A stretch of 64,000 bases of DNA from CAVPHV01 sp963704825. GTDB lineage: Bacteria; Actinomycetota; Acidimicrobiia; Spongiisociales; UBA5794. The DNA lies in assembly GCA_963704825.1 (NCBI GenBank), contig CAVPHV010000003.1, positions 186,001-250,000 on the forward strand, read 5' to 3'. How positions within the stretch are numbered: position 1 is the first letter of the stretch; each line of letters starts with the position of its first letter. The position numbers and the translations under genes were made by a program. Shown one piece after another: positions 16,809 to 24,945 of the stretch. The notes below the pieces were generated by a model that did not search any database, had not been told where the DNA came from, and was given only the letters and a program-made list of their open reading frames with translations.

Positions 16809-17176
16809 GATCGCAAGGTAGGCGGATTGCGCTCCGAACCCCAATGGCGATGCGGTGGCAACGAGCGTCGGGCCATGGCTGCGCGGACGATGCTGACCCT
16901 TCCGAGTCGATCCTGCGATGACCGGATTGCCTTCTACGGGCCGGTGGATTCCGGGTCTGGCGAACATCGGGCGAATCGCGGAACAACGCGGCGATGCTGA
17001 GCGTTTCCTTAGTGCAGGGTGATACGCCGAGACGGACCCGGTCTTCCCCTCACTCCCCGCACCCCCGTCTCGGCGGTCACTCTTTTGTCTTTGTTTGTCA
17101 TAGGTATTGAGTAGCGTTCGTAGGGCTGCAACAATACGACTACATCCATAGTGCAAATTGCGAGGAGTCATCTGAC
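16809..17176. other. Intergenic leader region upstream of sufB with a long hairpin
   Basis: No gene is seen in these 368 bp. CGCCGAGACGG at 17025-17035 pairs perfectly with CCGTCTCGGCG at 17065-17075 across a 29-nt pyrimidine-rich loop and is followed by CTCTTTTGTCTTTG. It could act as a terminator/attenuator or protect the sufB leader. The AT-richer stretch 17085-17165 probably holds the sufB promoter. GCGAGGAG sits about 8 nt before the sufB ATG. I found no confident SufR- or IscR-type operator. Confidence 0.5.
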
Positions 17177-19741
17177 ATGTCCACCGTCGACATCGACCTG
17201 GGGAGCTACGAGCTCGGCTGGCATGACACCGAGGACGAGTACGTCTTCAAGCCGAAGAAGGGCTTGAACGAGGCGATCATCCGCGAGATGTCCGCGATGA
17301 AGAAGGAGCCCGAGTGGATGCTCGAGTTCCGGCTCAAGGCGTACAAGCGCTTCCTCCGCAAGCCGGTGCCGACCTGGGGCGGCGATGGTGATCTCGACCA
17401 GATCGACTTCGACGACATCTACTACTACATCAAGCCGACCGAGGGTCAGGCCAAGGATTGGGACATGGTTCCCGATTCGATCAAGGAGACTTACGAGAAG
17501 CTCGGCATCCCCGAAGCCGAGCGCAAGTACCTCGCCGGCGTTACGGCGCAGTATGAGTGCTTGCGGGGCGACGTCCGGGTGTACACGGTCGATCGTGGGA
17601 TGGTTCCGATGAAGGAAATCGCTCCCGGTGATGTCGTGTTCTCGCTGGACGAGGAAACCGGCGAACTCCGTACCACTCCGGTGAGGGCGGCGGCACAGAC
17701 CGGCGTTCGCCAGACCTACCGGGTAACGGTGGGCGGGCGATATCACCGCACCATCCATGCCACCGACAACCACCCAGTCCTCTCCTTGGTCGATGTTCGC
17801 AAGCCCGGCCGGCAGCGGGCCCGCTATGAACGGCGTTGGAAGACCGTCGGCGAGCTGGCCGTCGGCGACCTGATTGCCGTCGCTCGCGACCTGCCCGATT
17901 ACGGCGAGGTCCACGAGTTCGAGCGGCTCGACGACACCCCTGAGGCGTTTCCGACAGCAACGAACCCAGACGTCATGTGGCTGTTTGGGTTCTGGCTCGG
18001 GGACGGCTACAACCGCTACGACCCGGCGTCGGCGACTTACCGCACCGAGTTGGCTGCTCCCGAGACCGACGTCGCGGTCCAGGAGGAGATCATGAGGATT
18101 GCCGCCGAGCAGTTCGGCCTGCGGGCAACATCGCCCGACCAATGGCGGCTCGCGCTCAACAGCAAGGCCCTCGTCGAGTGGCTCGAACTCAACGGCATCA
18201 CCGGGCACGCTGCCACGAAGCGGATCCCGGGCTGGGTCTTTGGTTTGCCGACGGTGGAGCGCTTGGCCTTTCTCGGCGGATACATCGACGCCGACGGCTA
18301 TGTCTCGCCGGACCACCACGGCAACTGCCTCAGCATCACCAGCACCAGCGAGAGCCTGTTGGACGACGCCGCCGAGCTAGCCGCCATGGCGGGGCTGCGC
18401 CCCTCGGGGCCGTATCGCTTCACCTCAGCTCACCCGTTCGATGCGGATCGCGAGATCGTCGGCTTCCGGCTCGGGATCTCCGGCGATGTGGAGCGGATTG
18501 ATGTCAGAAACCCGAAGCGGATCGAACGCCTCGGCAAGCGCGCCTACCGGCACTCCGATCGATCGGCGCAAGGCGCCGAGTTCCGTTCCCACGTCACCAA
18601 CACGCTGGGCTTCGCCAAGGTAACCGAACTCGAACCAGCCGACGTTGCGCCGGTGTACGACATCGAGGTCGACGGCCCCCACAACTTCGTGGCCGAGGGC
18701 ATCATCGTGCACAACTCGGAGGTGGTCTACCACCGCAATCGGGAGGACCTCGAGGAGCTCGGTGTTCTGTTCATGGACATGGACTCCGCGGTGCGCGATC
18801 ACCCGGACCTGGTGCGGGAATACTTTGGGACCATCATCCCTCCCAACGACAACAAGTTCGCTGCGCTGAACTCGGCGGTGTGGTCGGGAGGCTCGTTCAT
18901 CTACGTACCGCCGGGTGTGCACCTCGAGCAGCCGTTGCAGGCGTACTTTCGGATCAATGCCGAAAACATGGGCCAGTTCGAACGGACCCTGATCATCATC
19001 GACGAGGGCGCGTTCTGCCACTACGTCGAGGGGTGTTCGGCACCCGTGTGGACCACCGATGCGTTGCACTCTGCGGTCGTCGAGATCGTGGTGAAAGAGG
19101 GCGGGCGTTGCCGCTACACGACCATCCAGAACTGGTCCAACAATGTCTACAACCTGGTGACCAAGCGCGCCGCCGCCTATCGCAACGCCACCATGGAGTG
19201 GATCGACGGGAACCTCGGCTCAAAGCTGACGATGAAGTACCCGGCGGTTTGGCTGATGGAGGAGGGTGCCCACGGCGAGGTTCTGTCCATCGCATTTGCA
19301 GGCGAGGGTCAGCACCTGGATGCGGGAGCGAAGATGGTCCATGCCGCACCGAACACGACGTCGCTCATCACCTCCAAGTCCATTTCCAAGGGTGGCGGCC
19401 GGGCCGGCTACCGCGGCTTGGTACGAGTCGAACCGGGCGCAGAGAACGCCAAGTCGTTCGTCCGTTGTGACGCGTTGATCCTCGACGAGGATTCGCGGTC
19501 GGACACGTATCCCTACATGGAGATCGAGGAGTCCAACACGCAGATCGGCCATGAAGCCACCGTCTCCAAAGTAGGTGACGAGCAGCTCTTCTACCTGATG
19601 TGTCGCGGCCTCACCGAGGAAGAGGCGACGGCGATGATCGTCGCCGGGTTCATCGAGCCGATCGTCAAGGAGCTCCCCATGGAGTACGCGGTCGAGCTCA
19701 ACCGTCTCATCGAGCTTCAGATGGAGGGTTCGGTCGGCTAG
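17177..19741 (+). CDS. sufB: SufB iron-sulphur cluster scaffold subunit, interrupted by an intein
   Basis: This is an 854-residue precursor: 127-residue N-extein, 386-residue intein, 341-residue C-extein, giving mature SufB of 468 residues. SufB with SufC and SufD forms the SufBC2D scaffold on which Fe-S clusters are built. The exteins join as TAQYE-SEVVYHR, a strongly conserved SufB stretch, so the insertion is at a functional site and splicing is obligatory. The C-extein carries HCHYVEGCSAP-like core residues (GAFCHYVEGCSAP) and the C-terminal helices. Unlike most actinobacteria, sufD is not adjacent; it lies 8 kb downstream. Iron or redox control is plausible but no operator was identified. 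Confidence 0.95.
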   Translation: MSTVDIDLGSYELGWHDTEDEYVFKPKKGLNEAIIREMSAMKKEPEWMLEFRLKAYKRFLRKPVPTWGGDGDLDQIDFDDIYYYIKPTEGQAKDWDMVPDSIKETYEKLGIPEAERKYLAGVTAQYECLRGDVRVYTVDRGMVPMKEIAPGDVVFSLDEETGELRTTPVRAAAQTGVRQTYRVTVGGRYHRTIHATDNHPVLSLVDVRKPGRQRARYERRWKTVGELAVGDLIAVARDLPDYGEVHEFERLDDTPEAFPTATNPDVMWLFGFWLGDGYNRYDPASATYRTELAAPETDVAVQEEIMRIAAEQFGLRATSPDQWRLALNSKALVEWLELNGITGHAATKRIPGWVFGLPTVERLAFLGGYIDADGYVSPDHHGNCLSITSTSESLLDDAAELAAMAGLRPSGPYRFTSAHPFDADREIVGFRLGISGDVERIDVRNPKRIERLGKRAYRHSDRSAQGAEFRSHVTNTLGFAKVTELEPADVAPVYDIEVDGPHNFVAEGIIVHNSEVVYHRNREDLEELGVLFMDMDSAVRDHPDLVREYFGTIIPPNDNKFAALNSAVWSGGSFIYVPPGVHLEQPLQAYFRINAENMGQFERTLIIIDEGAFCHYVEGCSAPVWTTDALHSAVVEIVVKEGGRCRYTTIQNWSNNVYNLVTKRAAAYRNATMEWIDGNLGSKLTMKYPAVWLMEEGAHGEVLSIAFAGEGQHLDAGAKMVHAAPNTTSLITSKSISKGGGRAGYRGLVRVEPGAENAKSFVRCDALILDEDSRSDTYPYMEIEESNTQIGHEATVSKVGDEQLFYLMCRGLTEEEATAMIVAGFIEPIVKELPMEYAVELNRLIELQMEGSVG
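17558..18715 (+). other. SufB intein with LAGLIDADG homing endonuclease
   Basis: The in-frame insertion of 386 residues runs from Cys1 (CLRGDVRVYT) to His-Asn (EGIIVHN), followed by Ser +1 of the C-extein. Splicing block B is present (TDNH at intein residues 69-72), and block F reads VYDIEVDGPHNF. Two dodecapeptide endonuclease motifs are intact, LFGFWLGDGY near 142-151 and LAFLGGYIDADGY near 236-248, both keeping their acidic residue. This suggests a splicing-competent, possibly still homing-active class 1 intein. Mycobacterial SufB proteins carry inteins too; whether the insertion site is shared needs alignment. Confidence 0.93.
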
Positions 19742-20068
19742 GTCGGCGGATCGATTCCGAATCGGTCAGAAACGGTCCTGGTCGACCGAAATGAGTTGCG
19801 CACCTGGGGGTTTCGCGCGCTAAGGTCCCCGCCCAAGCGATCGGTCGCGCCGTCGGCGCACCGGATTTGGTGGAGGATTGGGACCTTGCGATACGCGCAC
19901 GTTGTCGGTGGCGTCATGGTCATCGAAGCGCGCCTTGCCTTCGGCATCCGCAACGACCCTTCTCCCACCGCTTCTGGCCTGGTCACTTGTTCGCATTCAG
20001 GTCATTTGATGCAGATGTGAGAGCGTGCTCAAGGTGAGCTCATGACAGATTCGGGAGGAAAACCGGGC
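19742..20068. other. Intergenic region between sufB and the cytochrome oxidase operon
   Basis: These 327 bp hold no convincing gene on either strand; the short open frames are compositionally unlike proteins. CGATTCCGAATCG at 19752-19764 is a 13-nt near-perfect dyad just after the sufB stop. GGGAGGA near 20054 is the probable ribosome site of the IIa gene. A promoter for the oxidase operon is expected here, but I cannot place it. Confidence 0.4.
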
Positions 20069-20206
20069 ATGGCAGACGAACACTCGGCCGACCAAGACGC
20101 GGATGTGGAACATCCGTGGGGGACGGTCCTGATCATGGTCCTCTTCGTGCTGATGATCATCGGGATGTGGGTCTGGACGTACGCGACTCTCCTCGAGAGA
20201 AGCTGA
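20069..20206 (+). CDS. Cytochrome c oxidase ba3-type subunit IIa-like small protein
   Basis: The 45-residue, single-helix protein begins with an acidic, charged stretch (MADEHSADQDADVEHPWG) and continues with one membrane helix (TVLIMVLFVLMMIGMWVWTY). It lies 2 bp upstream of subunit II and precedes subunit I. In ba3-type (B-family) oxidases a single-helix subunit IIa supplies the transmembrane segment missing from subunit II. Size, topology and position support that role. The ATG at 20042 is a possible earlier start, but GGGAGGA points to 20069. Confidence 0.75.
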   Translation: MADEHSADQDADVEHPWGTVLIMVLFVLMIIGMWVWTYATLLERS

Positions 20207-20208
20207 GT

Positions 20209-20700
20209 ATGGCGACGCTTCAGATCGAGAAGTGGGAGCGCTGGTTCCTGTATGCCACCGTCGTGGTGCTCGTCGGCTTCTTCATCGCCATCATTGCCTC
20301 CATCGGCGAAGCGGGGATTCACCTTCCGACGGACGAGGCACAGGTTGATCCGGCGGCAGTTGCATCGGGCGATGTGGCGCCGTTCGACAATCCTGGGGTC
20401 TTCGAACAACCGGACGGCACCTACCAAGCCGTTGTCGTGGCAAAGGCATGGTCATTCAATCCCCCGGAGATCGAGGTGCCGGCCGGTGCTGAGGTGGAGT
20501 TCGTCGTGACCTCGACCGACGTAATTCACGGCTTCCTCATCTCCGACGTTGCCGTCAACGGGATGATCATCCCGGGCCAGGTGCTCAAAGTGAACGCAAC
20601 GTTCGACGAGGCAGGGGTGTACGACATCATCTGTCACGAGTACTGCGGGCTCGCCCATTCGCAAATGTTCGGTCAGGTCAAGGTCGGGGGTGAAGGATGA
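20209..20700 (+). CDS. Cytochrome c oxidase subunit II (CuA, ba3 type)
   Basis: The 163-residue protein has one N-terminal helix (FLYATVVVLVGFFIAIIASI) and a cupredoxin domain. CuA ligands are visible: His in DVIHGF and the cluster ICHEYCGLAHSQM (two Cys four apart, then His and Met). It accepts electrons from cytochrome c or a copper protein outside the membrane and passes them to subunit I. The single helix fits B-family oxidases with a separate IIa subunit. Its stop overlaps the subunit I start (ATGA). Confidence 0.92.
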   Translation: MATLQIEKWERWFLYATVVVLVGFFIAIIASIGEAGIHLPTDEAQVDPAAVASGDVAPFDNPGVFEQPDGTYQAVVVAKAWSFNPPEIEVPAGAEVEFVVTSTDVIHGFLISDVAVNGMIIPGQVLKVNATFDEAGVYDIICHEYCGLAHSQMFGQVKVGGEG

Positions 20701-22352
20701 CGGCGACACTGCCGGCAGATACGGCGACCAAAGAGGTCGTCCAGCGCAAATGGCTCAAGTGGCAGCTATACCTCGGCTTTGTGGGCCTGTTGCTCGGACT
20801 GCTCATGGGCCTGCTCCAGGCGCTTGACCGTGCCGAGATCAACCTCTACGACGAGGTTGGGCTGCAGACCTATTTCCAGGGCCTGACGCTACACGGGATC
20901 AGCTTGGCCTTCGTGCTCACGTTCACGTTCGCCAACTCGTTCCTGTCGCTGACCACGATGCGATCGCTCGAGCGTCCGCTGCGATACACCTGGATGGCCC
21001 AGGCGTCGCTCATCATCGCCTTCCTCGGTGTTGCGCTCGCGGCTGGAGCCGTGTTGCTCAACAAGGCATCGGTGCTCTACACGTTCTATGCGCCGCTCGA
21101 AGCCTCGGTGGCCTTCTACTTGGGCGCGGCCTTGCTGGTGGTCTCCACCTGGTTGACCTCGGCCAACCAGTTGTTCACGCTACGCGGTTGGCGCAAGGAC
21201 AACCCAGGGAAGAAGACGCCGCTGCTCGCCTTCGTCTCGGTCATGACCTTCCTGATGTGGGATCTGGCTTCGCTGGGCGTGGCCGTTTCCGTGCTCGGCT
21301 TCCTCATTCCGTGGTCGCTGGGTCTCCAGACCGGCAACGATCCGCTCCTGACCAGGACCCTGTTCTGGTTCACCGGGCACCCGATCGTGTACTTCTGGCT
21401 GCTGCCGGCGTACGTGTCGTGGTACATGATGATCCCGAAGCAGGTCAACGGCCGGCTTTACAGCGACGGCCTGGTGCGTGGTGTGTTCATCCTCTTCCTG
21501 CTGCTGTCGACCCCGGTTGGTCTTCACCACCAATTCACCGACCCCGGCGTCGATGAAGGCCTGAAGATGGTGCACGCCGTCCTGACCTTTGGCGTGTTCT
21601 TCCCATCTATGGTGACCGCCTTCACTCTGGTGGCCGCCATGGAGGACGGGGGGAGACGCAACGGCGGGAAGGGCTTGTTGGGATGGATACCGAAGCTGCC
21701 GTGGGGTAATCCCAGCTTCGTCGCCCAGGTGCTGGCCATGATGGCCTTTGCACTCGGCGGTGCTTCGGGGTTGATCAACGCCAGCGCCACAGTGAACCTG
21801 GTCGTGCACAACACCTCGTTCATCCCCGGCCACTTCCACATGACGGTGGGTACGGCCGTGGCGTTGTCGATCATGGGTATCTGTTACTGGCTCGTGCCGT
21901 ACCTGACCGGCAAGGCTCTGCGGTTCCGCAGGCTGGCGGTGGCGCAAGGCTGGACCTGGTTCATCGGCGTCCTGCTCTTCTCCCGCGGCCAAATGGCGGC
22001 CGGCCTCGAGGGCCAGCCCCGCCGGTTGCACGTATCCGAAGCTCCGTTCATCCAGGACGCCTGGGAGTTCCACAACACGGTCACCGCCATCGGCGGATCG
22101 ATCATGTTCATCTCCGGCTTGCTGTTCTTCATCGTGATGATCGGCACCTGGCTGAGCAAGAAGCCGGCCACGCCGACCGAGCTCGACATGCCGATTTCGG
22201 AGACGATCCACGGCGGGTCCGAGACGCCGTCGATCCTCGACCGAATTGGCCTGTGGTTAGTCGTCGCCGTAGTGCTCGTGATCATTGCCTATGTGCCGGT
22301 CTTCCTGACCCACAGCTACAACTTCACCTCGAACGGCTTCACGCTGTTCTAG
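20697..22352 (+). CDS. Cytochrome c oxidase subunit I (ba3-type, B-family haem-copper oxidase)
   Basis: The 551-residue polytopic protein has the haem-copper active site: FWFTGHPIVYFWLLPAY with the CuB His and cross-linkable Tyr, the His pair in TPVGLHHQFTDPG, and the haem ligands in HNTSFIPGHFHMTVG. The motif set and short N-terminus fit the ba3 B-family, which reduces O2 with high affinity and pumps protons through one channel. With the IIa and II genes it forms a complete minimal oxidase. A strong terminator follows. No subunit III or haem-synthesis gene is adjacent. Confidence 0.92.
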   Translation: MTATLPADTATKEVVQRKWLKWQLYLGFVGLLLGLLMGLLQALDRAEINLYDEVGLQTYFQGLTLHGISLAFVLTFTFANSFLSLTTMRSLERPLRYTWMAQASLIIAFLGVALAAGAVLLNKASVLYTFYAPLEASVAFYLGAALLVVSTWLTSANQLFTLRGWRKDNPGKKTPLLAFVSVMTFLMWDLASLGVAVSVLGFLIPWSLGLQTGNDPLLTRTLFWFTGHPIVYFWLLPAYVSWYMMIPKQVNGRLYSDGLVRGVFILFLLLSTPVGLHHQFTDPGVDEGLKMVHAVLTFGVFFPSMVTAFTLVAAMEDGGRRNGGKGLLGWIPKLPWGNPSFVAQVLAMMAFALGGASGLINASATVNLVVHNTSFIPGHFHMTVGTAVALSIMGICYWLVPYLTGKALRFRRLAVAQGWTWFIGVLLFSRGQMAAGLEGQPRRLHVSEAPFIQDAWEFHNTVTAIGGSIMFISGLLFFIVMIGTWLSKKPATPTELDMPISETIHGGSETPSILDRIGLWLVVAVVLVIIAYVPVFLTHSYNFTSNGFTLF

Positions 22353-22379
22353 AGCTGTCGGACAACAGGCGGCAGGTGA

Positions 22380-22407
22380 CAAGGCCCCCGCGGCAGCGGG
22401 GGCCTTG
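22380..22407 (+). terminator. Rho-independent terminator after the oxidase operon
   Basis: The stem AAGGCCCCCGC / GCGGGGGCCTT (12 bp with the flanking C-G pair) closes on the tetraloop GGCA and is followed by GTTCG. It lies 28 bp after subunit I and just before nucS. The T-tract is short, as often in high-GC actinobacteria. Confidence 0.8.
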
Positions 22408-22437
22408 TTCGTAGCCGGTTCGCTACGCTGGCTCGTC

Positions 22438-23097
22438 ATGCGCATTGTTGTGGCGGACTGCTCCGTCGATTACGAAGGGCGGCTCACCGCTCACCTGCCG
22501 GTGGCTACCCGGCTCGTCATGGTCAAGGCCGACGGCTGTGTCGCCATCCACGCCGACGGTGGGGCCTACAAGCCGCTCAACTGGATGAATGCACCGAACC
22601 ACCTCACCGAGGAGGAAGGTCGCTGGATCGTGACCAATCCGAAAGGGGAGAAGCTCACGATCATCTTCGAGGACATTCACTTCGATACAGCGATCGAGTT
22701 GGGCGAGGACCCAGGGCTGCAGAAGGACGGCGTCGAGGCGGAACTGCAGCGGCTGCTGGCCGAGCGAGTGGAAGAACTCGAGGAAGGGATGACGCTCATC
22801 CGGCGCGAGTACGCCACACCAATTGGCCCGGTCGATCTGCTGTGTCGCGATGCCGAAGGGGCAACGGTTGCCGTCGAGATCAAACGACGTGGCGAGATCG
22901 ATGGCGTCGAGCAGTTGACCCGCTACGTCGAGTTTCTGAGCCGTGATGACCGGCTTGCTCCGGTGCGGGGACTTTTTGTTGCCCAGATCGTCAAGCCCCA
23001 AGCCCGCACGCTTGCGGAGGATCGAGGATTGGGGTGGATGGAGGTCGACTACGAAACCCTGAAGGGCATCGACTCTCCGATGCTCAGGCTCTTCTGA
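22438..23097 (+). CDS. nucS: Endonuclease NucS (EndoMS), mismatch repair
   Basis: The 219-residue protein aligns end to end with NucS from memory: an N-terminal DNA-binding half (MRIVVADCSVDYEGRLTAHL, then GCVAIHADGGAYKPLNWM) and a RecB-like nuclease half. Catalytic residues lie in GPVDLLCRD, VAVEIKRRGEIDGVEQL and a final LGWMEVDYE. NucS cuts mismatched duplexes and replaces MutS/MutL in most actinobacteria. The start is the ATG at 22438 with almost no leader, suggesting leaderless translation. It is isolated from the oxidase operon by the terminator. Confidence 0.92.
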   Translation: MRIVVADCSVDYEGRLTAHLPVATRLVMVKADGCVAIHADGGAYKPLNWMNAPNHLTEEEGRWIVTNPKGEKLTIIFEDIHFDTAIELGEDPGLQKDGVEAELQRLLAERVEELEEGMTLIRREYATPIGPVDLLCRDAEGATVAVEIKRRGEIDGVEQLTRYVEFLSRDDRLAPVRGLFVAQIVKPQARTLAEDRGLGWMEVDYETLKGIDSPMLRLF

Positions 23098-23101
23098 ATC
23101 G

Positions 23102-23809
23102 TCAGTCTTCCGTTGCCCGGTTGCGGCGCCACAATGCCTCGGCCACGGCGAGATCTTCCGGGTACGTGACCTTGACGTTGGAGGGGGACCCGGCGACTAC
23201 TCCGATGGTGACTCCGGTCAGATAGCGGGCGACTACCCCGCAGTCATCGGTCGGGACGAAGTCCGGGTCGGCTGCCGCGGCGGCGTGCGCCCGGCGAAGA
23301 ACGTCGACCCAGAACCCTTGCGGGGTTTGCGCCCTCCAGAAACGGGACCGGTCGGGAATCCCCGTCACCCGGTCGTCGACGACCTCGAGCAAGGTATCCG
23401 CGGAGGGAACGGCAACTCCCACCGCATCAAACCGGTCGAGGGCGGCCACGCAGGCTGCGATCGTGGCGGGAGCGATGAGCGGTCGGGCGGCGTCGTGCAC
23501 GAGGATCTTCCCGTCGGGATCCGGTGCGATGTCAAGAGCCGCTCGGGTGGAGGCATCGCGGGTCGCGCCACCGGCGATGACGTCGGTCGTCTTCGGTGAG
23601 ACCGCGCCGGCCAGGTCGGCAACCTCGGCAACGAGGTGATCTGCGGTGATGACGACGATGGCGTCGACGGTCCCCACCGCCTCAAACGCCTCCAAGCTGT
23701 GTTGCAGCATGGGCTTGCCCGCCAAAGGAAGCAGTTGCTTGGGGGTCGATCCCCCGAAACGAACCCCACTCCCCGCGGCCAAAATCGCAGCAGTCACCCG
23801 AGCAGCCAT
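23102..23809 (-). CDS. ispD: 2-C-methyl-D-erythritol 4-phosphate cytidylyltransferase
   Basis: This 235-residue nucleotidyltransferase transfers CMP to MEP in the non-mevalonate isoprenoid pathway. The CTP-binding loop is AAILAAGSGVRFGGSTPKQL, the central motif is VHDAARPLI, and AQTPQGFW and VPTDDCGVV follow, all IspD hallmarks. I start at ATG 23809; an upstream GTG adds an arginine-rich decapeptide that is not family-like. IspF, often adjacent, is not here. It converges tail-to-tail with nucS and lies downstream of the sigma factor gene on the same strand. Confidence 0.93.
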   Translation of the reverse strand: MAARVTAAILAAGSGVRFGGSTPKQLLPLAGKPMLQHSLEAFEAVGTVDAIVVITADHLVAEVADLAGAVSPKTTDVIAGGATRDASTRAALDIAPDPDGKILVHDAARPLIAPATIAACVAALDRFDAVGVAVPSADTLLEVVDDRVTGIPDRSRFWRAQTPQGFWVDVLRRAHAAAAADPDFVPTDDCGVVARYLTGVTIGVVAGSPSNVKVTYPEDLAVAEALWRRNRATED

Positions 23810-23880
23810 GCGCGGATGGTACCCAAACCCGCGCGGCACGGCCCGCGTGAGCTGCCCCTCGGTGACGGAGGGGGGAACGG

Positions 23881-24813
23881 CTAGAGCAGGCTCTCCAGGT
23901 CGTAGGCGCTGGCGGGGTGGCGGAGTTTGCTGAGGGCTCGGGTCTCGATTTGGCGGACCCGTTCCCGCGTGATGCCGAGCAGCTTTCCGACATCAGAGAG
24001 CGTGCGGGGCGTTTCGCCGTCGAGGCCGTAGCGCAGCACGATCACCTGACGTTCCCGCTCCTCGAGGAATCCGAGGGCTCGGCGCAGTTCGTCGCGCCGG
24101 GCGCCCTCGGCCACGACGACGAACGGGTCGAGCGCCTGGTCGTCCTGGACGAAGTCGCCGAGCTGGGCGTCGCCCTCCTCGCCGACCGGACGATCGAGCG
24201 ACACTGTGTCACTCGGGGCGGTGAGGGCGATGGTGATCTTCTCTTCGTCGAGTCCGCTGATCTCCGAGATCTCGGCGATGGTGGGGGCTCGGCGGTACAG
24301 CTCCTGGAGGCTCAGTTCCGTCTCTTGGACGGTGCGTACCACGTCGACCATGTGGACCGGCAGCCTGATGGTGCGGCCGTGATTGCCGAGACCGCGGGTG
24401 ATGGCCTGGCGGATCCACCAGGTGGCGTAGGTGGAGAACTTGAAACCCTTGCGCCAGTCGAACTTCTCGACGGCACGAATCAGCCCGAGGTTGCCTTCCT
24501 GGATGAGGTCCAGCAGATCAAGCCCTCGGCCGGTATATCGCTTGGCGATGGAGATCACCAGACGAAGGTTGGAACGGATGAATACGGCCTTGGCCTCGTC
24601 GGCCTGATGAATCGCCCGGTACACGTCGGCACGGTCCTCAGCCGGCAGTTGACCGTCTGCCGCTTCGAGGCGTCGCTGCGCCTGACGGCCGGCCTCCATG
24701 GCTCGCGCCAGGCGAACCTCGTCCTCGGCGGTCAACAAGTCGTGCGTGGCTACCTCTTCGAGGTACATGCCAACTGCGTCGGCGACCAGCGTATCTTTCG
24801 TGCGCTTTGCCAA
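23881..24813 (-). CDS. Group 2 RNA polymerase sigma factor (SigB/SigA-like)
   Basis: This 310-residue sigma-70 factor has region 1.2 (VGMYLEEVATHDLLTAEDEV), region 2 (SNLRLVISIAKRYTGRGLD, IQEGNLGLIRAVEKFDWRKG, FSTYATWWIRQAI), region 3, and region 4 (TLSDVGKLLGITRERVRQIE). It lacks the long region 1.1 of a primary factor, so it is a group 2 alternative sigma, though a short primary factor cannot be excluded. The start is TTG with a strong GAGGAGGGG ribosome site. It would control a stress or stationary-phase set. Its divergent neighbour is the predicted glycosidase. Confidence 0.92.
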   Translation of the reverse strand: MAKRTKDTLVADAVGMYLEEVATHDLLTAEDEVRLARAMEAGRQAQRRLEAADGQLPAEDRADVYRAIHQADEAKAVFIRSNLRLVISIAKRYTGRGLDLLDLIQEGNLGLIRAVEKFDWRKGFKFSTYATWWIRQAITRGLGNHGRTIRLPVHMVDVVRTVQETELSLQELYRRAPTIAEISEISGLDEEKITIALTAPSDTVSLDRPVGEEGDAQLGDFVQDDQALDPFVVVAEGARRDELRRALGFLEERERQVIVLRYGLDGETPRTLSDVGKLLGITRERVRQIETRALSKLRHPASAYDLESLL

Positions 24814-24945
24814 AGGACCCCTCCTCTGTTGACTCCTCCATGAAGGAGCGATCCGAAGTTATCACCCATGGTGCGTTGCCGCAATGGATTACTACCCTGG
24901 GCAGTTGCATCGGGAGAAACTCTCGCCGGTGCCCGACTCTTGCTC

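Noticed and set aside
19796..20020. 74-residue frame in the sufB-oxidase gap
   Set aside because: No ribosome site, odd composition and no resemblance to any protein. Treated as non-coding.
21180..22211. 343-residue minus-strand frame opposite the oxidase subunit I gene
   Set aside because: It is His/Gln/Glu-rich and antisense to an unmistakable haem-copper oxidase.
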